Positions 27,193 to 39,194 of a stretch of 64,000 nt of DNA are shown in pieces (within the stretch, counting starts at the first letter, position 1; each line of letters opens with the position of its first letter). The notes under the pieces were generated by a model, which made no database searches, was not told the DNA's origin, and saw nothing but the letters and a program-made list of their open reading frames with translations. The DNA comes from Lingula anatina. Its lineage: Eukaryota > Brachiopoda > Lingulata > Lingulida > Lingulidae. A program made the translations under genes and the position numbers. The DNA is taken from contig NW_019775489.1 of the NCBI RefSeq assembly GCF_001039355.2, positions 130,295-194,294 of the forward strand, read 5' to 3'.

Positions 27193-27990
27193 TTGACCCA
27201 ACTTGCAAAAGCTCTACCAGTTATGACTCACGACATACAAGGACAGCATCGACGGCAGGTGATGAACTCCAGGTTGCAGGAAGCGGTAAGTGGTTTTATG
27301 ACATGTGACGGGAATATTTCTTCAGAGGTTAGGGCATGTATAGATGAGATAGATGTTGTTAACCTAGGAATACATGACATACTGTGGGATATAGTTAAGT
27401 TGGTCACTAGAACATCAAAAGGAGCTCTAAGGCGGGAAATAGAAAGATTTTTAAATTCACCGGCAGATAGGAATGGGACAATGTGGGCGGCTATTAAATC
27501 ATACATACAAAGGTAATTTTTGTAGGCAAATGAGGAGGAAAGGTTAAAAGCCGAGTTAGAAGTTTTAAGACAGCTTTCGAAACACAACATTCAATAGGCG
27601 ATTCAGGGAGAGCAATAATAGAGCATTCACTGTCCCTAGACAGGGAGAAACTGAGCGTTTTGTCATCAGGGCATACGTTCGTGCCTTGGCAAATAGAGAG
27701 ATTGGCCTACAACTTTAGAAGAGGCTATCACATGGACAGAACAGGGAAATTCAGGAAGGGAAATTTTTCAACAAATTATAGGCGTCTGAGAGAATTTAAG
27801 GGAACAGCAAACAAACATATCGTAGTAACACAAAATCCGAGAATAGAGGAAAACAAGGAAATAAGAGCTACTGGGCTGGACAGACACAATAAAAGCATGC
27901 CACAAACAAAACAAACACAGCATGACATGATACTGAAAAAATTTAGACACAGTACAATTAGAACACGCTCTCAATCAACAGCATTAAAGT
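27193..27990 (+). pseudogene. Gag-like remnant of LTR retrotransposon
   Basis: Fragments in shifting frames resemble a Ty3/gypsy-type gag: WDIVKLVTRTSKGALRREIE, FLNSPADRNGTMWAAIK, then ANEEERLKAELEVLRQLSK, then IVRAYVRALA-type and TTLEEAITWTEQG segments. At least two frameshifts and several stops are needed to follow it, so it is dead. No protease, RT or integrase follows. Confidence 0.45.
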
Positions 27991-28321
27991 AATGAACTGT
28001 TGCAAACATGGATGGCCAAGGTAGAAACTAGAGTCTTCAATTCCCCAACCCACAAAAATAGTATCAAGGTAACTTTTCACAGTGGGTGACTAATTCCTCA
28101 CAAAGACCACACACACGACGAAATACAGGTTGGACAGAAGATGGCCCACCGGTGTGTTTCAATACATTGTTTTCCACGGTTTCATGACTTCCGCTAAATT
28201 CTTCTGTGAGAACGCGTGATTTTGCGGGATTTGAAGTTTCAAGGGGCAAGTGTGGAGTGTACATGATGGACGCCATATTGACGAGTGCTTGTTTTGATCT
28301 GAATTTTCAAGGATTTGTAAC

Positions 28322-29300
28322 ATGGTAACACCCGATTTTTTTCGAAAACACATTCATGCGAGTACTTGGAATAGAAATTTAACAGACATACCTGGTGACT
28401 TTTCCATGAAAGAACTGAAAATGTATCTCACAGACAGCAAGGATAGGACATACGATAAGAAATTTGTGCGGGCGTTCAAATGTCTGAAAGCTTATCGGTA
28501 TTTTCAAGATGGATATGTGCAGAAAATCTACACAACAGCTTTAGTGGACCTGTGTTACCAAAAAAACTGCCATGTTTAAAGCTAGACGAAAACAACAGGC
28601 CATATTTGAATCAGAAACATAGCTACTTCACTCAAGTCCAGGGTCAAATGGCTGTGTACAACATTCATGTGTGTGATTTTGTTTTGTGCACAGAGAAGGA
28701 TCTCTTCATTGATCTGTTCTATTTGATGCTGTTCATTGGGCACCTGTGGACCAGTTTTTTACAAGACATTAATTTTGCCAGAGTTGGTGTACCCTACTAT
28801 TAAACACGTCAAGGAGATTAGTGAAAACCCACTGACTTGGTAAACACTCCAAACGAGAGACCATCAGCTTATAATTAATTACCAAGCATTTACCAGATAA
28901 AGCAAGTGAGCCAGCTGCAGTATACCAATGAGCATCTGCTAGATGGCCAGTTTGAAACCAGCGTATGCAAGGATGTACCTGATTTAATCAGAGCCAAATA
29001 AATACAGTCAAGGCACACATCTAGCCATCAGTACAGCCTATGGATTCAGGCCTCCAGTAGTGAAACTAGACCCATCAGTGGCTGGTACTGTCAGTGTACA
29101 TGTAAAGTAGGTGCCCAGACAGTTGGAAGTTGTGCACAAATCACTTCAGTCCTGTGGTATATGGGGTTTGCCATGAGGCAGGGATACAATCGAAAATTAT
29201 GTTGTGGAGAAGGCTGTTTGGATGCCTCACATAAACCAATATCAAGTGGTAGCAGTATTAGCGAGGCAGAAAGTGTTTCTGACAGCACATCTGATTAATT
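28322..29300 (+). pseudogene. YqaJ-nuclease-like pseudogene of an ISL2EU/transposon-linked family
   Basis: The first frame (28322-28578) reads FSMKELKMYLTDSKDRTYDK and AFKCLKAYRYFQDGYVQ, typical of the N-terminus of a repeat-family protein that usually continues into a SWIM finger. After a junction at about 28565, another frame gives LDENNRPYLNQKHSYFTQVQ, then GQMAVYNIHVCDFVLCT and FYDAVHWAPVDQFF-like text. That is the end of a YqaJ-type exonuclease domain (the Q-x-Q motif is present). The catalytic D/E-x-K region is missing. Frames then decay to 29290. It has been deleted internally and is non-functional. Confidence 0.45.
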
Positions 29301-30640
29301 ATCTATTGTTTCTTACACATTTTTATTCTATACAAGGTCTATATCACATACAAAATCATATGAAGTCCTTTTAGGTGATTTAATTTCATTGTCATACAAA
29401 TTATTGGCCATAACTGTTGCTATGTATACTACATTTTCATTCAGTTTTTAATTTTACCTTATCATTATTTTGGGACAATTTATACTAGTTTATTTTATGG
29501 TAAATGGAAACATTCCAAACAGCTATTAAGAGTGCTTTTACAAATGTTTTTATTTTTTTTTATTTTTTTATTATTATTATTTTTTTTTACCGTAATAGCT
29601 TTTTGTTTTGCAATGGCGATGGCATGGATAGACAGAACAATCAGAATATATACAAGACACCTACAGTGTCTGTATATAAAAATCCATATGGAGACCATTT
29701 CAATCTAGTTTTTGAAGGTATTAGCATAAGCATTAAAGAAGTTTATTTGTTACATTAAAGGCAGAGGTAAAATTATAAGCAGAAACAAACATATATAACC
29801 CTAAATTCACTAATCCAAAGCTAGCCCCACTTATTTCATTTCATTTCAGGCACCACTGGGGTTTCTGGAAAGACCCATAAAGCCTGTATAGAAGAGATGC
29901 CATGGAAGAAACAGACCTCTGGGAAAACCAAAGCAGTGAGTCTTAGTAGTGAATTTTACTTCCACTTAAGTTTATGAAAGTCAGTTTTAATTATAAATAA
30001 TTACATTTTTTTTACTCATCATATATGAGAATTACAGCGATTACAGAGATTATTACGATAAAAATTAAGTGCGAATATCCACTGGTCTTGAATCAGTCGA
30101 TTCTGGACTTCACACCTGAACGCACCTGAGAAGACAACATCAAAAGTCCATCATCTTTTCAACAGTCTAACTATAAACTTGCCTTATAAACGGTCTGATA
30201 ACTGAACTTGCCAGGAAACCATCACCTTATTGCACATTGGGAGGTGGGAGGCCGACGTACAGCATCAGCTGGAAGAAGGCAAGCAATGGCACATTCATGT
30301 ATACAGGAGAATTTATGACAAATAACTGAGTGATAATGAGATTGAAAGAAGTGGCCAGGAGTGCGCTGACAAAATGAAGAGGGTAAAAACTCTACAGAAA
30401 AGCTAGAGATATGAACAGGTAAGTCAATCTGTTGCACTCCCATTGTGTATTGACTTAATTTTTTTTGCCTCACACATGGTACTTGTTCTGTTATTTGTGT
30501 GACACAGCAGTATATAAGCAGTGTCAGTGGCGGATAATTTAGACACACTTCTAGACAAATGAAGAAGGTCTCCAATAAAGCTGTCATGCTCAGAATTTTT
30601 TTCTGAAATGGAACAGATTTTCCAGATATTTCATTTTCTT
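29301..30640. other. Non-coding interval
   Basis: No supported gene. It has T-rich runs (29550-29590) and small frames without recognisable similarity. Around 29830-29935 a short stretch with exon-like AG and GT borders lacks a family match. Confidence 0.35.
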
Positions 30641-30645
30641 TATTA

Positions 30646-30850
30646 ACAGCTTGCCTGCAGTAAGCAGTGATGAATTGTTAGGACTGGAGTACCTGTTCAA
30701 CCCGAGAGCACAGAGAACAATTGAAATTAAAGAGCTGGATGATGATGATGGATATGACAGTGATTCACAGGACGCAGGCCCTGAAAGCATTACCACCATT
30801 CTTCCACCACATATTGTTTTGACTTGCAAAACTGCTGCCGAGGAGATAGA
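30646..30850 (+). pseudogene. Unidentified exon-like fragment, acidic
   Basis: After an acceptor-like ttattaacag (ends 30649), the frame reads LPAVSSDELLGLEYLFNPRA, then an acidic DDDDGYDSDSQD stretch and PHIVLTCKTAAEEIET. I do not recognise the family. It fuses in frame at about 30850 with a LINE RT fragment, so it is probably a truncated exon or transposon ORF joined by insertion. Confidence 0.3.
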
Positions 30851-32860
30851 AACTAGTTTTGGAAATTTTTTAAGCCCTTTAGACAATTTCATTGATGATG
30901 TAAAAACTGCTATGAACCTAAAGGGCGATGAAAGACTGTCCCACATCCTGTATGCAGATCAGGGTTCCCGTTAGAGCAATTTTTGTGCATCCCTGACACT
31001 GTTTTATCAAAACTGACCCCCAATTTAAATTGTCAAATGGACGCACATTTATTTAGTCCTCAGTATAACATTATCTACTTGTTTTTTGTAAATGTCAGTA
31101 AAGGTCAGAAAGTTCCATTCGTGACATTCTTTAAATGACCCTGGTCACCTACACTTTTCACATGATAAGGTCTGTCATTAATAGGGATCGTCTGGTGGTT
31201 TAGTTGTATGAACAGAATCCACACAAAATCGAGGAGCAGATGGAGAGGTTAATGAGAGGGGCCAAAACTGGAAGAGTTTAATTTTGGTGCTGCCCTTGCA
31301 AAATTTAAAGCTGACAAAAACAGAAGGAAGTAAAAAATAAACTGATAAAAATAACACTTATGACTTTTGTTGTTTTTATTGCTTCTAACATTTATTTCAA
31401 TGTTATTTCAAACATAAATTCTTGACCCCTAAATTTTGAAAATGACCCCTATTTTTAAAAAGTGGGGGTCAAAATGACCCTTATGTGCAAAATCTAGTTG
31501 AAACCCAGCATGACCTGGTATTGTTCTCAAACACAAGTGATGTCTTGCAAAATTCATTGTCACACCTTGAAAAATAATGCAAAAATTGGCAACTCCATGT
31601 AAATGAGAAAAAGTGCAAAATAATAATATTCAATAAAGCTGGAAAAACAGACCTGCACATAAAATTTACAATAAAACATCCTGGAAAACGTTAAGGAATA
31701 TTCTTATCTGGGCATCACCTTCACCAATAAAGGTAACCTTAAGACAGCAATATTAATGCACAACCTAAAACAAAAGCAATGAAGGCCATGTTTGCACTAA
31801 AAAGAACTTTATCCTCTCAAAACAGATCTACTCCAGTATTAAAAATAAAATTGTTTGATAGAACTGTTAAACCAATTTTACTATATGGTGGTGAGGTGTA
31901 GGCTCAGGAAATTGTAAAACAAAAATCACTGAACCTTAATTAAATCAACAACATGCTGTTTGAGCAAATTCACTTAAAGATTTGCAAATGGTTATTAGGA
32001 GTGCAAAAAAATTCCAGTAACAATGCCTGCAGAGCAGAACTGGGTAGATACCCAATCCTTACAGATATAATTAAATCCGTGCAAAAATACTACATCATAC
32101 CTGAAAATTTTTTCAATACAAGAATATTGAAACAAACATTTAACGAAGAGAAACTCCTGAAAATAGATAATTGGACTAAAGCGGTGGCAACATTTAGACA
32201 GAAATGGGGAATTCAACATTGGGATGAAACATATGACCTAGAAAAAGAAATTACCTAAAAACTGAAGGTCTCTTTTGGGAAGATTTGAGCAAAGAAAACT
32301 AAAATAAACTGCGCACTTATAAAATACTAAAAAACTCATATGATCTCAAAAAATACTTAATAATTAGTGCTACAAGCTCAGACAAAAATACATTGCGGAA
32401 ATGAAAATAAGTGACCATGAGTTGGTGATAGAGAAGAGCAGGCACATCAAAATCCCTCTGGAAGAAAGAACCTGCACACATTGTAAAACAGAAATAGAGG
32501 ACGAGAAACATTTCTCCCTCACTTGCATCAAGTACCAAACAGAACAACAAAGCATGCTAAATTCCCTCCCAATTACTGAGAGACCGAATTTTGAATTAGC
32601 AGGCAGTGATCAGAAACTATTTATCCTCCTAAACCTTCAAGATCATAAATCACTTAAGGTAATATCGCAATATATTCAGTTAGCAGCACAATGAATAAGT
32701 ACCCATCGCATTAACTTTTAGCTTTGATAGATATTTGATCCTTTATCTTATCTTTATCTATTATTTATATTTTTGATGTAAGCATAATATAGTATTAGAA
32801 GTAGCTTAGACAACAAACATTGTTAAATTGTAACACTTAAAGCTTAATAAATTATTATTA
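30850..32860 (+). pseudogene. LINE reverse transcriptase remnant, split by a DNA transposon
   Basis: RT motif B/C context appears at 30855-30960 (FLSPLDNFIDDVKTAMNL, ILYAD). Sequence 30961-31513 interrupts, and the RT resumes as DLVLFSNTSDVLQNSLSHLE, CKNWQLHVNEKKCKIIIFNK and later KPILLYGGEV, QIHLKICKWLLGVQKNSSNN and a C-terminal zinc-like CTHCKTEIEDEKHFSLTC. This is the layout of CR1/Jockey-like LINEs. Several stops and frameshifts are present. The 3' tail is the ATT run before 32863. It is dead. Confidence 0.65.
30961..31513. mobile_element. Short non-autonomous DNA transposon (hAT-like MITE)
   Basis: The left end CAGGGTTCCCGTTAGA and the inverted right end CTGGGTTTCAACTAGA form imperfect terminal repeats followed by GACCCCC blocks on both sides. 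It has no ORF. It sits precisely between LYAD and DLVLFS of a LINE RT. The target duplication is degraded (cagat versus agcat), so the 8-bp hAT rule cannot be confirmed. Confidence 0.5.
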
Positions 32861-33927
32861 TTAACCCCCCCCTCCAAAAAAAAAAAAAAGCCTTCATACA
32901 TTATTTAACATTACTCTTATAGCCAATGCCTGTATCTTAATTTTAAACTGTTTACTATAGGACGTATGAAGTGCAAATTCAGTACAAAGCTTTGAAAAAG
33001 TCGAGGCTCTCAGCTGACACTGACTAATGCACAAAGAGATGCTGTGAGTGCTGCACCGAATGCTCTGAAAGAACATGATTAGCTACCTCAGAAGTTTACC
33101 ACTGCATACAAATTCTCTGGGGCAACACTCTATATGGTCGCACAAAAAGGGACAACTTGCAAGAAGCAGGTAAAGTACGTAGTTACTTCAGCTTTCAGTT
33201 CAAATATATTCGACCGATCATTCATCCTTTTTATTCTATAGAACATTGGCATTTTTGTGTGTCTGAAAATTACGCACATGGGTACTTTATACAATGCCGT
33301 TAATGCCAAGGCCTACCACCTGAAATGTAATTTAAAAATCTTTGAAATCTTATATACATGTATATATTATATATTTCATATGATACAGTGAATTTTCTTT
33401 AGAAACAATTTGTTCAATCGTATCAAGGGTTGTCATAATTATTACCTTTTGAAAGACGTGAATTTTATCATCCCTACATAAAACCATAATGATAAGAAAA
33501 CCTCTCATCTGGGTAAATTCCATAGTTCCAGAAATTGATTTTATAAGCAATGTTGATATTTGCAAAATATTTTTTTTGTCTTTGTCTTCAGATTCACTGC
33601 TTTGTACACATGGTAGAGAAGGCCTGTCATAACTGGTTTGCAGTTTTATTCCTGCTCGAGGAATCTGTATGCCAGTTGAAAACCAAAGTAGATGGTCTTC
33701 AAGAAAATTCATTCGTTCTGATGCCAGGTGCTACCACTGTGGACCTACATGTTGTATTACTATGTTCATGCCAGATTTATCTGAACGAATTCAGCAATTG
33801 TTCGGCAATATGACTTTAGCATGGCAAAGGCAGGAAAGAGCTTATATGTGACAGGAAAATTGCTCCCCTTAAGAGCCTTATTAGACATTATGCTAACGAA
33901 GGACACGATGTCATTACAGCCAGCGAC

Positions 33928-34615
33928 ATGCACATGGCTCTGTCATCAGCTGGGGGGGTGGGGGGTGGGGGGGGGGGGAGGGTAAGGGGCTGCTATGCAG
34001 CTGTTGAAGAAATCAATAAAGATGCACAGTCTACTCAAAGGGTCACTTGGCCTGGAATCACCACTTTCGGCAACTTTACTTATTCTGAAGAAGGGCACAT
34101 TCAGTGTTGGAAAGCATACAGTGTAGAGGAGGGGGTTACTTTCAAAAAGGGAGCCCTTGACAAATTTGGCAGAGCACAGGGGGCTACCAACTGCCACATT
34201 CTTACTGAATACACAACTCCTTTAGTTAGATCAGGGGTAACTGGTTGGAGATCTAGCCATGATGTGGAATTCCAATGTCCTGAAGACAGCTGCATAAAAA
34301 CCTTCAACTGCGACATGGAACTCAACCACACTGCTTTTGGCCAGCACTCCATGGAAATTAGAACGGAAACTGTTTGTGACAGAATTAAGGTCAGATGGGC
34401 AGAAAAGTGGGGGGAAGTAAGAGTGGCTAGAGTTGTAGGAGTGACAGGTGCTGTGTCAGGTAGTTTAAGCTTAGAAAGTGTCCCTGTTGGTTGGGCACTG
34501 AGGCAAGCAAAGACAGCGAAGCATAGAATTAGCCAGCCAGCTGTGTGGCCGTGTTTTGCACGACCATTTTTCATGAAACAAGGTCAGTTTTTCAAATCAC
34601 GGCCCACAATGAAGC
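33928..34615 (+). pseudogene. C2H2-like repeat-family protein remnant
   Basis: The frame 33991-34600 has the recurrent invertebrate pattern: TWPGITTFGNFTYSEEG then CWKAYSVEEG, a C2H2-like finger FQCPEDSCIKTF with a His pair further on, ETVCDRIKVRWAEK, and PVGWALRQAKTAKHR (compare PMGWALK-type motifs). I know this only as an uncharacterised, highly multiplied family in marine invertebrate genomes. The normal FTEKQK-type C-terminus is lost. A G-run at 33951-33980 lies upstream. The piece 33580-33850 may be a decayed N-terminal part. Likely a transposon-borne or repetitive-gene relic. Confidence 0.4.
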
Positions 34616-34689
34616 TGTGTATTTTCAATACATTATTTACTCACGATATATAATACATGAAATCATGTTTAAAACGCATCTGAACGTCA

Positions 34690-35154
34690 TCTGAACCACG
34701 CAGGTTAACAAGAAACTCTTTTGAAAACAATTTTATACTCAAATCACTGTGAAATAGACAGAAAATGCAACAAATTCTATGGAGACCGGGCTTTTACTGT
34801 TTATGCTCCAAAATTGTGGAACAAATTGCCTTTTAGTATCAGAGCTGAAAGTGACTATAATACTTTTAAAGCCTGTCTTAAAACTCATTAAAGAATTTAA
34901 AGAATTTTATGGTTAGTGTTCCTTTAAACCTTTGTTGTTTATCATTTATTAAGAGTGAGCTTGGGTTAATTTTAGTAGTATTTTAAAGTTATATCAATAA
35001 ATTTTCTCTGCTTTCTTTAATTAATTTTATCAGTAAATGTTAAAGTATTTTAGTATTGTTATTTTTAGACTTTTTAAATTATTTGTAAAGTGCACTGAAA
35101 TGTAAAAAATGGAATGCGCTATATAAGAAATAAATATTATTATTATTATTATTA
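34690..35154 (+). mobile_element. LINE 3' end (CR1-like) with (ATT)n tail
   Basis: Encodes the LINE C-terminal signature FYGDRAFTVYAPKLWNKLP, then FSIRAESDYNTFKACLKTH and a stop. A 3' UTR ending in aatgcgctatataagaaata and a (TTA/ATT)n run at 35136-35153 is characteristic of CR1/Rex-like LINE tails. It is 5'-truncated. Confidence 0.7.
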
Positions 35155-35480
35155 GAAAAAAATCGTTCCCTGGGTAAACAAAAAATGGCCATGTTTGGCT
35201 CAGTTCGGAAATAACGGCTGTGCGCATGCACGGGACAAGTTGTTGTTTCCCGTTTTGATGGTGGCCTTTTTCTGAAGTTTTCATCTATAGGACTGCGGCA
35301 TGACCACGTCAAAAATGAAAAAAAGACAATTATACAGATAGGAAGTTTCTTTTCTAATTCAAAGGACAAGGTAAGGATTGAAAATTCAATTATGAACTCC
35401 ATTCTGAGCAGGTTTTTATCTCCGAATAATAGTGCCAGCACAAGTATTTTTTTTCCGGAAATTTTCCACCCGGCATGATC

Positions 35481-35528
35481 TTAAGGGGCCCGCACACGGT
35501 GAGCATTTGGCGCGCGCCACTTGCGCTG
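35481..35528 (+). repeat. Harbinger left TIR with TTA target duplication
   Basis: TTA at 35481-35483, then the 45-bp TIR, identical to the reverse complement of 42658-42702. Confidence 0.95.
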
Positions 35529-35648
35529 TGCAAAATGCTCATGCTCCTCAGCTCCCCGCAAACGCTGCGCTCTTTGCTCAGCAAAGGTGCCTCCCGACCC
35601 GCCCCTATCGGACGTACCGTAAACTGTGGGATCATGTGATTAGTCAAA

Positions 35649-38600
35649 ATGGCTGACGCCGAGTCTGATTCTGAAGTGGAAGATGAGGTGCTACTTCTTT
35701 TGTTGTTGTTGCGCCGACGCAGACGACGGAGGGCAGCAAGGCGCCAAACATGGTGCAGGCCATGGATATTGAGGAGAAAGAGGCAAGGAGCCTTTAACAA
35801 TCTAGTGAGACAGCTGGACATGGAGGACCATGAGCAGTTTCGCTTATTTCATCGATTAGATAGGGAATCCTTTCAAGACTCATGTTGAGCCCTACATAAC
35901 AAAAGAGAACACAGTCATGCGGTCTTCAATCTCCGCCAGCGAAAGACTTTCCCTCACACTGCGTTTTCTTGCAACAGGTAAGTAGGTGGCCTACTATACT
36001 GTAGCCTGGCAAAATTATATTATATTATATCATACTCTTTTTTTAAGACTTCTTTTGACAACTAATTAGGCAGGGGCGTATTTATTACCATGAATTTTAT
36101 ACTAGGCCCCTATTGATAGCTAAAAATTAAAATATAACGATAGGCTCATTTCACATTTTGTTGTAGACAGTGGTTGGGTTTCTATATTAACCAGTTTTTT
36201 TTAATTTAATCAAATTATTATAGCCTAATTAAGGCTAAATAACTGCAATTCTTCACTTAAACTAGTTTAGTTTCTCTTATCACAATTATACAAGGCTATT
36301 GGGCCTGCACTGTGTATTTCTTGACTTCTGTTTCAGGAGAATCCTTTCAGAGTCTGGCGATGCAGTATAGAGTTGGAGATCGAACAGTTTCCAATATTGT
36401 TGATGGGACTTGTCAGGCACTGTTCATTTCACTAAAAGATGAAACACTGAAGGTAGTTTTTATTACAATTTCTTTAATTAGATATCAATGCTTTAACATC
36501 TAAGAAAACATGGAACACTAAACAACAACTGACTTAGATTAAAATTTGATGCAATAATACTTGACAAGTAGACTTAACAGCAAAATCAGTACCAAATATT
36601 AACAAACAGAATAAAAAATAACTTTGCACAACAGGTAACATGGTCTACTTCATAATATAATATATATGCAGGGAAGAAAACAGCATAATGTAAACCACAT
36701 TCTTACATGTATTTCTTACAATGTGTAAACCACATTCTTACACGAATTTCTTACAATGCGTGAATGAAAATTACTTAACACTATGTCATACTTATTTATT
36801 GTACGTTTAGGTACAGAGACCTCGTAAATGTTACTAAAACCCCTATTTACAGTGTTTGATGACATTATCTTACCTGCAACTGACATTGATAACTGGCACT
36901 GATACAAATTACATTGCTAAACAGTTTAAATACATGTAAACAGGGCCCGCTAAAATACTGCATAATTTTTCACAGATTTCCTTTTAGTGGCTATTATTTA
37001 TATATGTGAAATGAGGAAATCCACCAGTCATTCATATTCTTAAACTATAGTTGTACATCTGTGTTGTAAGAATCTTGTTCATTAATCATCATTAAACAAA
37101 TACAAGCTTAACTTTATATTCCGTATTCAAGGTCATTAAAGGGAAAAATACAGCATAGCTTCAATAAAAAAAAAAAAATAATAATGCACAAAGAAGTTCA
37201 GCTTGTATTTGTTTCTGAATATCTGTGTAACATTGCAGAATTTGTTGTTAAGCATACTAGTAATGTATTATTAAAGCCCAAAAAGTGGTTATGAAAGGCC
37301 TTCAGGTCTTCATCTATTCACAGTCACACCTTAAAATTGCCAATATTTGAAATATCAACATTTTACAAGAAACAGTAAAACTTTTAGAAAATTGTCCAAA
37401 CATGTTGATTTTCGAACTCAACCTTTATTTTATGAATATTGATCACTCCTGTAAATTTGAAGACAATAGACGATTGGTTTTTCTTTAAATATGTTATCAG
37501 TACTGCATATATGCTAAAAAAAAAAAAAGAGAGAAAAAACAGCATAACTTATAGGAAAATGGTCAGATCAAGCCAATTTTTTTAATTTGACCTGTGTCTT
37601 ATGAATATTCATCAGTTCTGCAAGTTTAAAAACAAAACGTCAATTTTTTTCACTTATTGTGTAATAAATGAAAGTGCATTGGGATGAATGATGCAGGTGA
37701 CTGCTAAAAAGTGTCCTTGAGATACTTATAACTGAAAGAATGAGTCCACTTGAGATGTAGGGGTGCTGCTTCTGATACTTGGTGTCCCAGCACTTGCACT
37801 TGATGTATGAGAACTATTATGCACTTGGGAATGCCATATATTTGTGTATTGGTATCCCTGCTGTTGATATGGTTCTGGGACCTGTGACAACATCTGACTT
37901 TGGGGAACATTAAAACTGACTATAGGACAGTGTGCCTGACTGTGCTTGAAAGAGGATCAAATTTATTCTATGTTGAGCCAAATGGCGAGTTTGTGCATCC
38001 AGCTCGGCCAAACTCTGTATGACATACTCTTCAAAACTTTCAGTGGGACTCTTTTTATCACTGGTTTCCTTTTTCTTAGCGGCTCTCTCTGAAAGTGACT
38101 GAGCCAGGCCTTTGATGAGCTGATATTCTTCATCAGCCTGCCGTTTTCGTGCCCTATTATTAGGTGCCTTTATTTGCTGCTTTGTTGACTTCACTTGCTT
38201 TTTTATGCCACCCTCTTGTTGGTCAGAATCGTTGTCATCATCTCCATCTGCTACATCCACATCTAAAATTGATTCATCATCAAGTTCTGTGCCATCATCT
38301 TCATTTGATTCCTGAGATGCCTGAAAAAATAGAGTCAAGTATTAAAAATTAAATGAATGTACTCATTTTTTTTTCTAGACGCCAACATCACCTGAGGATT
38401 GGAGAAAGATAGCCAATGAGTTCTACCAGAGATGGAATTACCCATGCTGTGTAGGAGCAGTGGATGGAAAGCACATTGCCATTAAACAACCAGATGACAG
38501 TGGCTCCGAGTACTTTAATTACAAGCACTTCTTCAGTGTGATACTTTTAGATGTAGTTGATGCTAATTATAAGTTCATTTATGTGGATGTTGGTGCACCA

Positions 38601-39194
38601 GGTAGAGCTGGTGATGCTGGAGTATTCAATGAGTCGACAATTAACAGGGCTTTGCTGGACAATTCAATCAACCTGCCACCCCCTGTGCCACTGGAAGGGA
38701 TTGCAGAATCGAACATTTCCTATCATTTAGTAGGAGATGATGCATTTTCTCTACAAATGACCATGATGAAGCCCTACCCACATAGAAATTTGGACAAGAA
38801 GAAGAGAATTTTCAACTACCATCTCTCAAGGGTAAGACGTGTTGTTGAGAATTTATTTGGGATCCTGGGAAACAGGTTCAGAGTATTCCTAACTCCAATA
38901 AATTTGAATCCTGACAAGGTCACCAACCTAATTCTAGCTGCCTGTTGTTTACACAACTATATGGTCGACAAGAACAAGCACACATACCTAAATGTTCTTG
39001 ATGTTGAAACTGGTGAAAGTCACGAAATTGCAGTGGGAGTATGGAGATATGATAAACAGTTGATTGGAATACAACCTGCACAGGGTCGTAATGCAACAAA
39101 TGATGCAAAAAGACAGAGAGAACTATTAACATCATACTTTTCATCTGAATATGGCGCTGTTCCATGGCAAGAAAAATTATTGGGACTTGAGTGA
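35649..39194 (+). pseudogene. Harbinger transposase (HARBI1-like), one frameshift
   Basis: Exons: 35649-35977, 36337-36452 and 38379-39194, with GT-AG borders and matching phases. Exon 1 encodes an acidic start, poly-Leu and poly-Arg stretches, and RLFHRLDRESFQD. The frame must shift near 35884 to continue as EPYITKENTVMRSSISASER. Exon 2 carries the helix-turn-helix region (SLAMQYRVGDRTVSNIV). Exon 3 is the DDE_Tnp_4 nuclease: D in VGAVDGKHIAI, D in LVGDDAFSL, E in RVVENLFGIL, then LAACCLHNYM. All three catalytic acids are present. In this superfamily the transposase needs a partner Myb/MADF protein for nuclear import and DNA binding; that partner is encoded convergently. The single frameshift could also be a sequencing error. 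Confidence 0.85.
36453..37909. other. Intron 2 of the Harbinger transposase, nothing coding on + strand
   Basis: AT-rich. A short tandem duplication (taaaccacattcttaca twice, about 36690-36740) is visible. The - strand at 37704-37905 has a Ser/Gln-rich open frame (PEPYQQQGYQYTNIWHSQ) in another phase that may be the original C-terminus of the MADF gene. Confidence 0.45.

Noticed and set aside
33951-33985. G-quadruplex regulatory element
   Set aside because: G-runs of this type recur at several places (46892, 54009, 57002), next to sequence-quality problems or simple repeats; no regulatory context.
33946-34574. - strand frames opposite the C2H2-like remnant
   Set aside because: The + strand carries the recognisable motifs; the others are shadows.
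35649-35760. Leu- and Arg-rich start as a signal peptide or membrane protein
   Set aside because: It lies just inside the Harbinger TIR, in frame with transposase sequence, and poly-Leu/poly-Arg comes from simple repeats.
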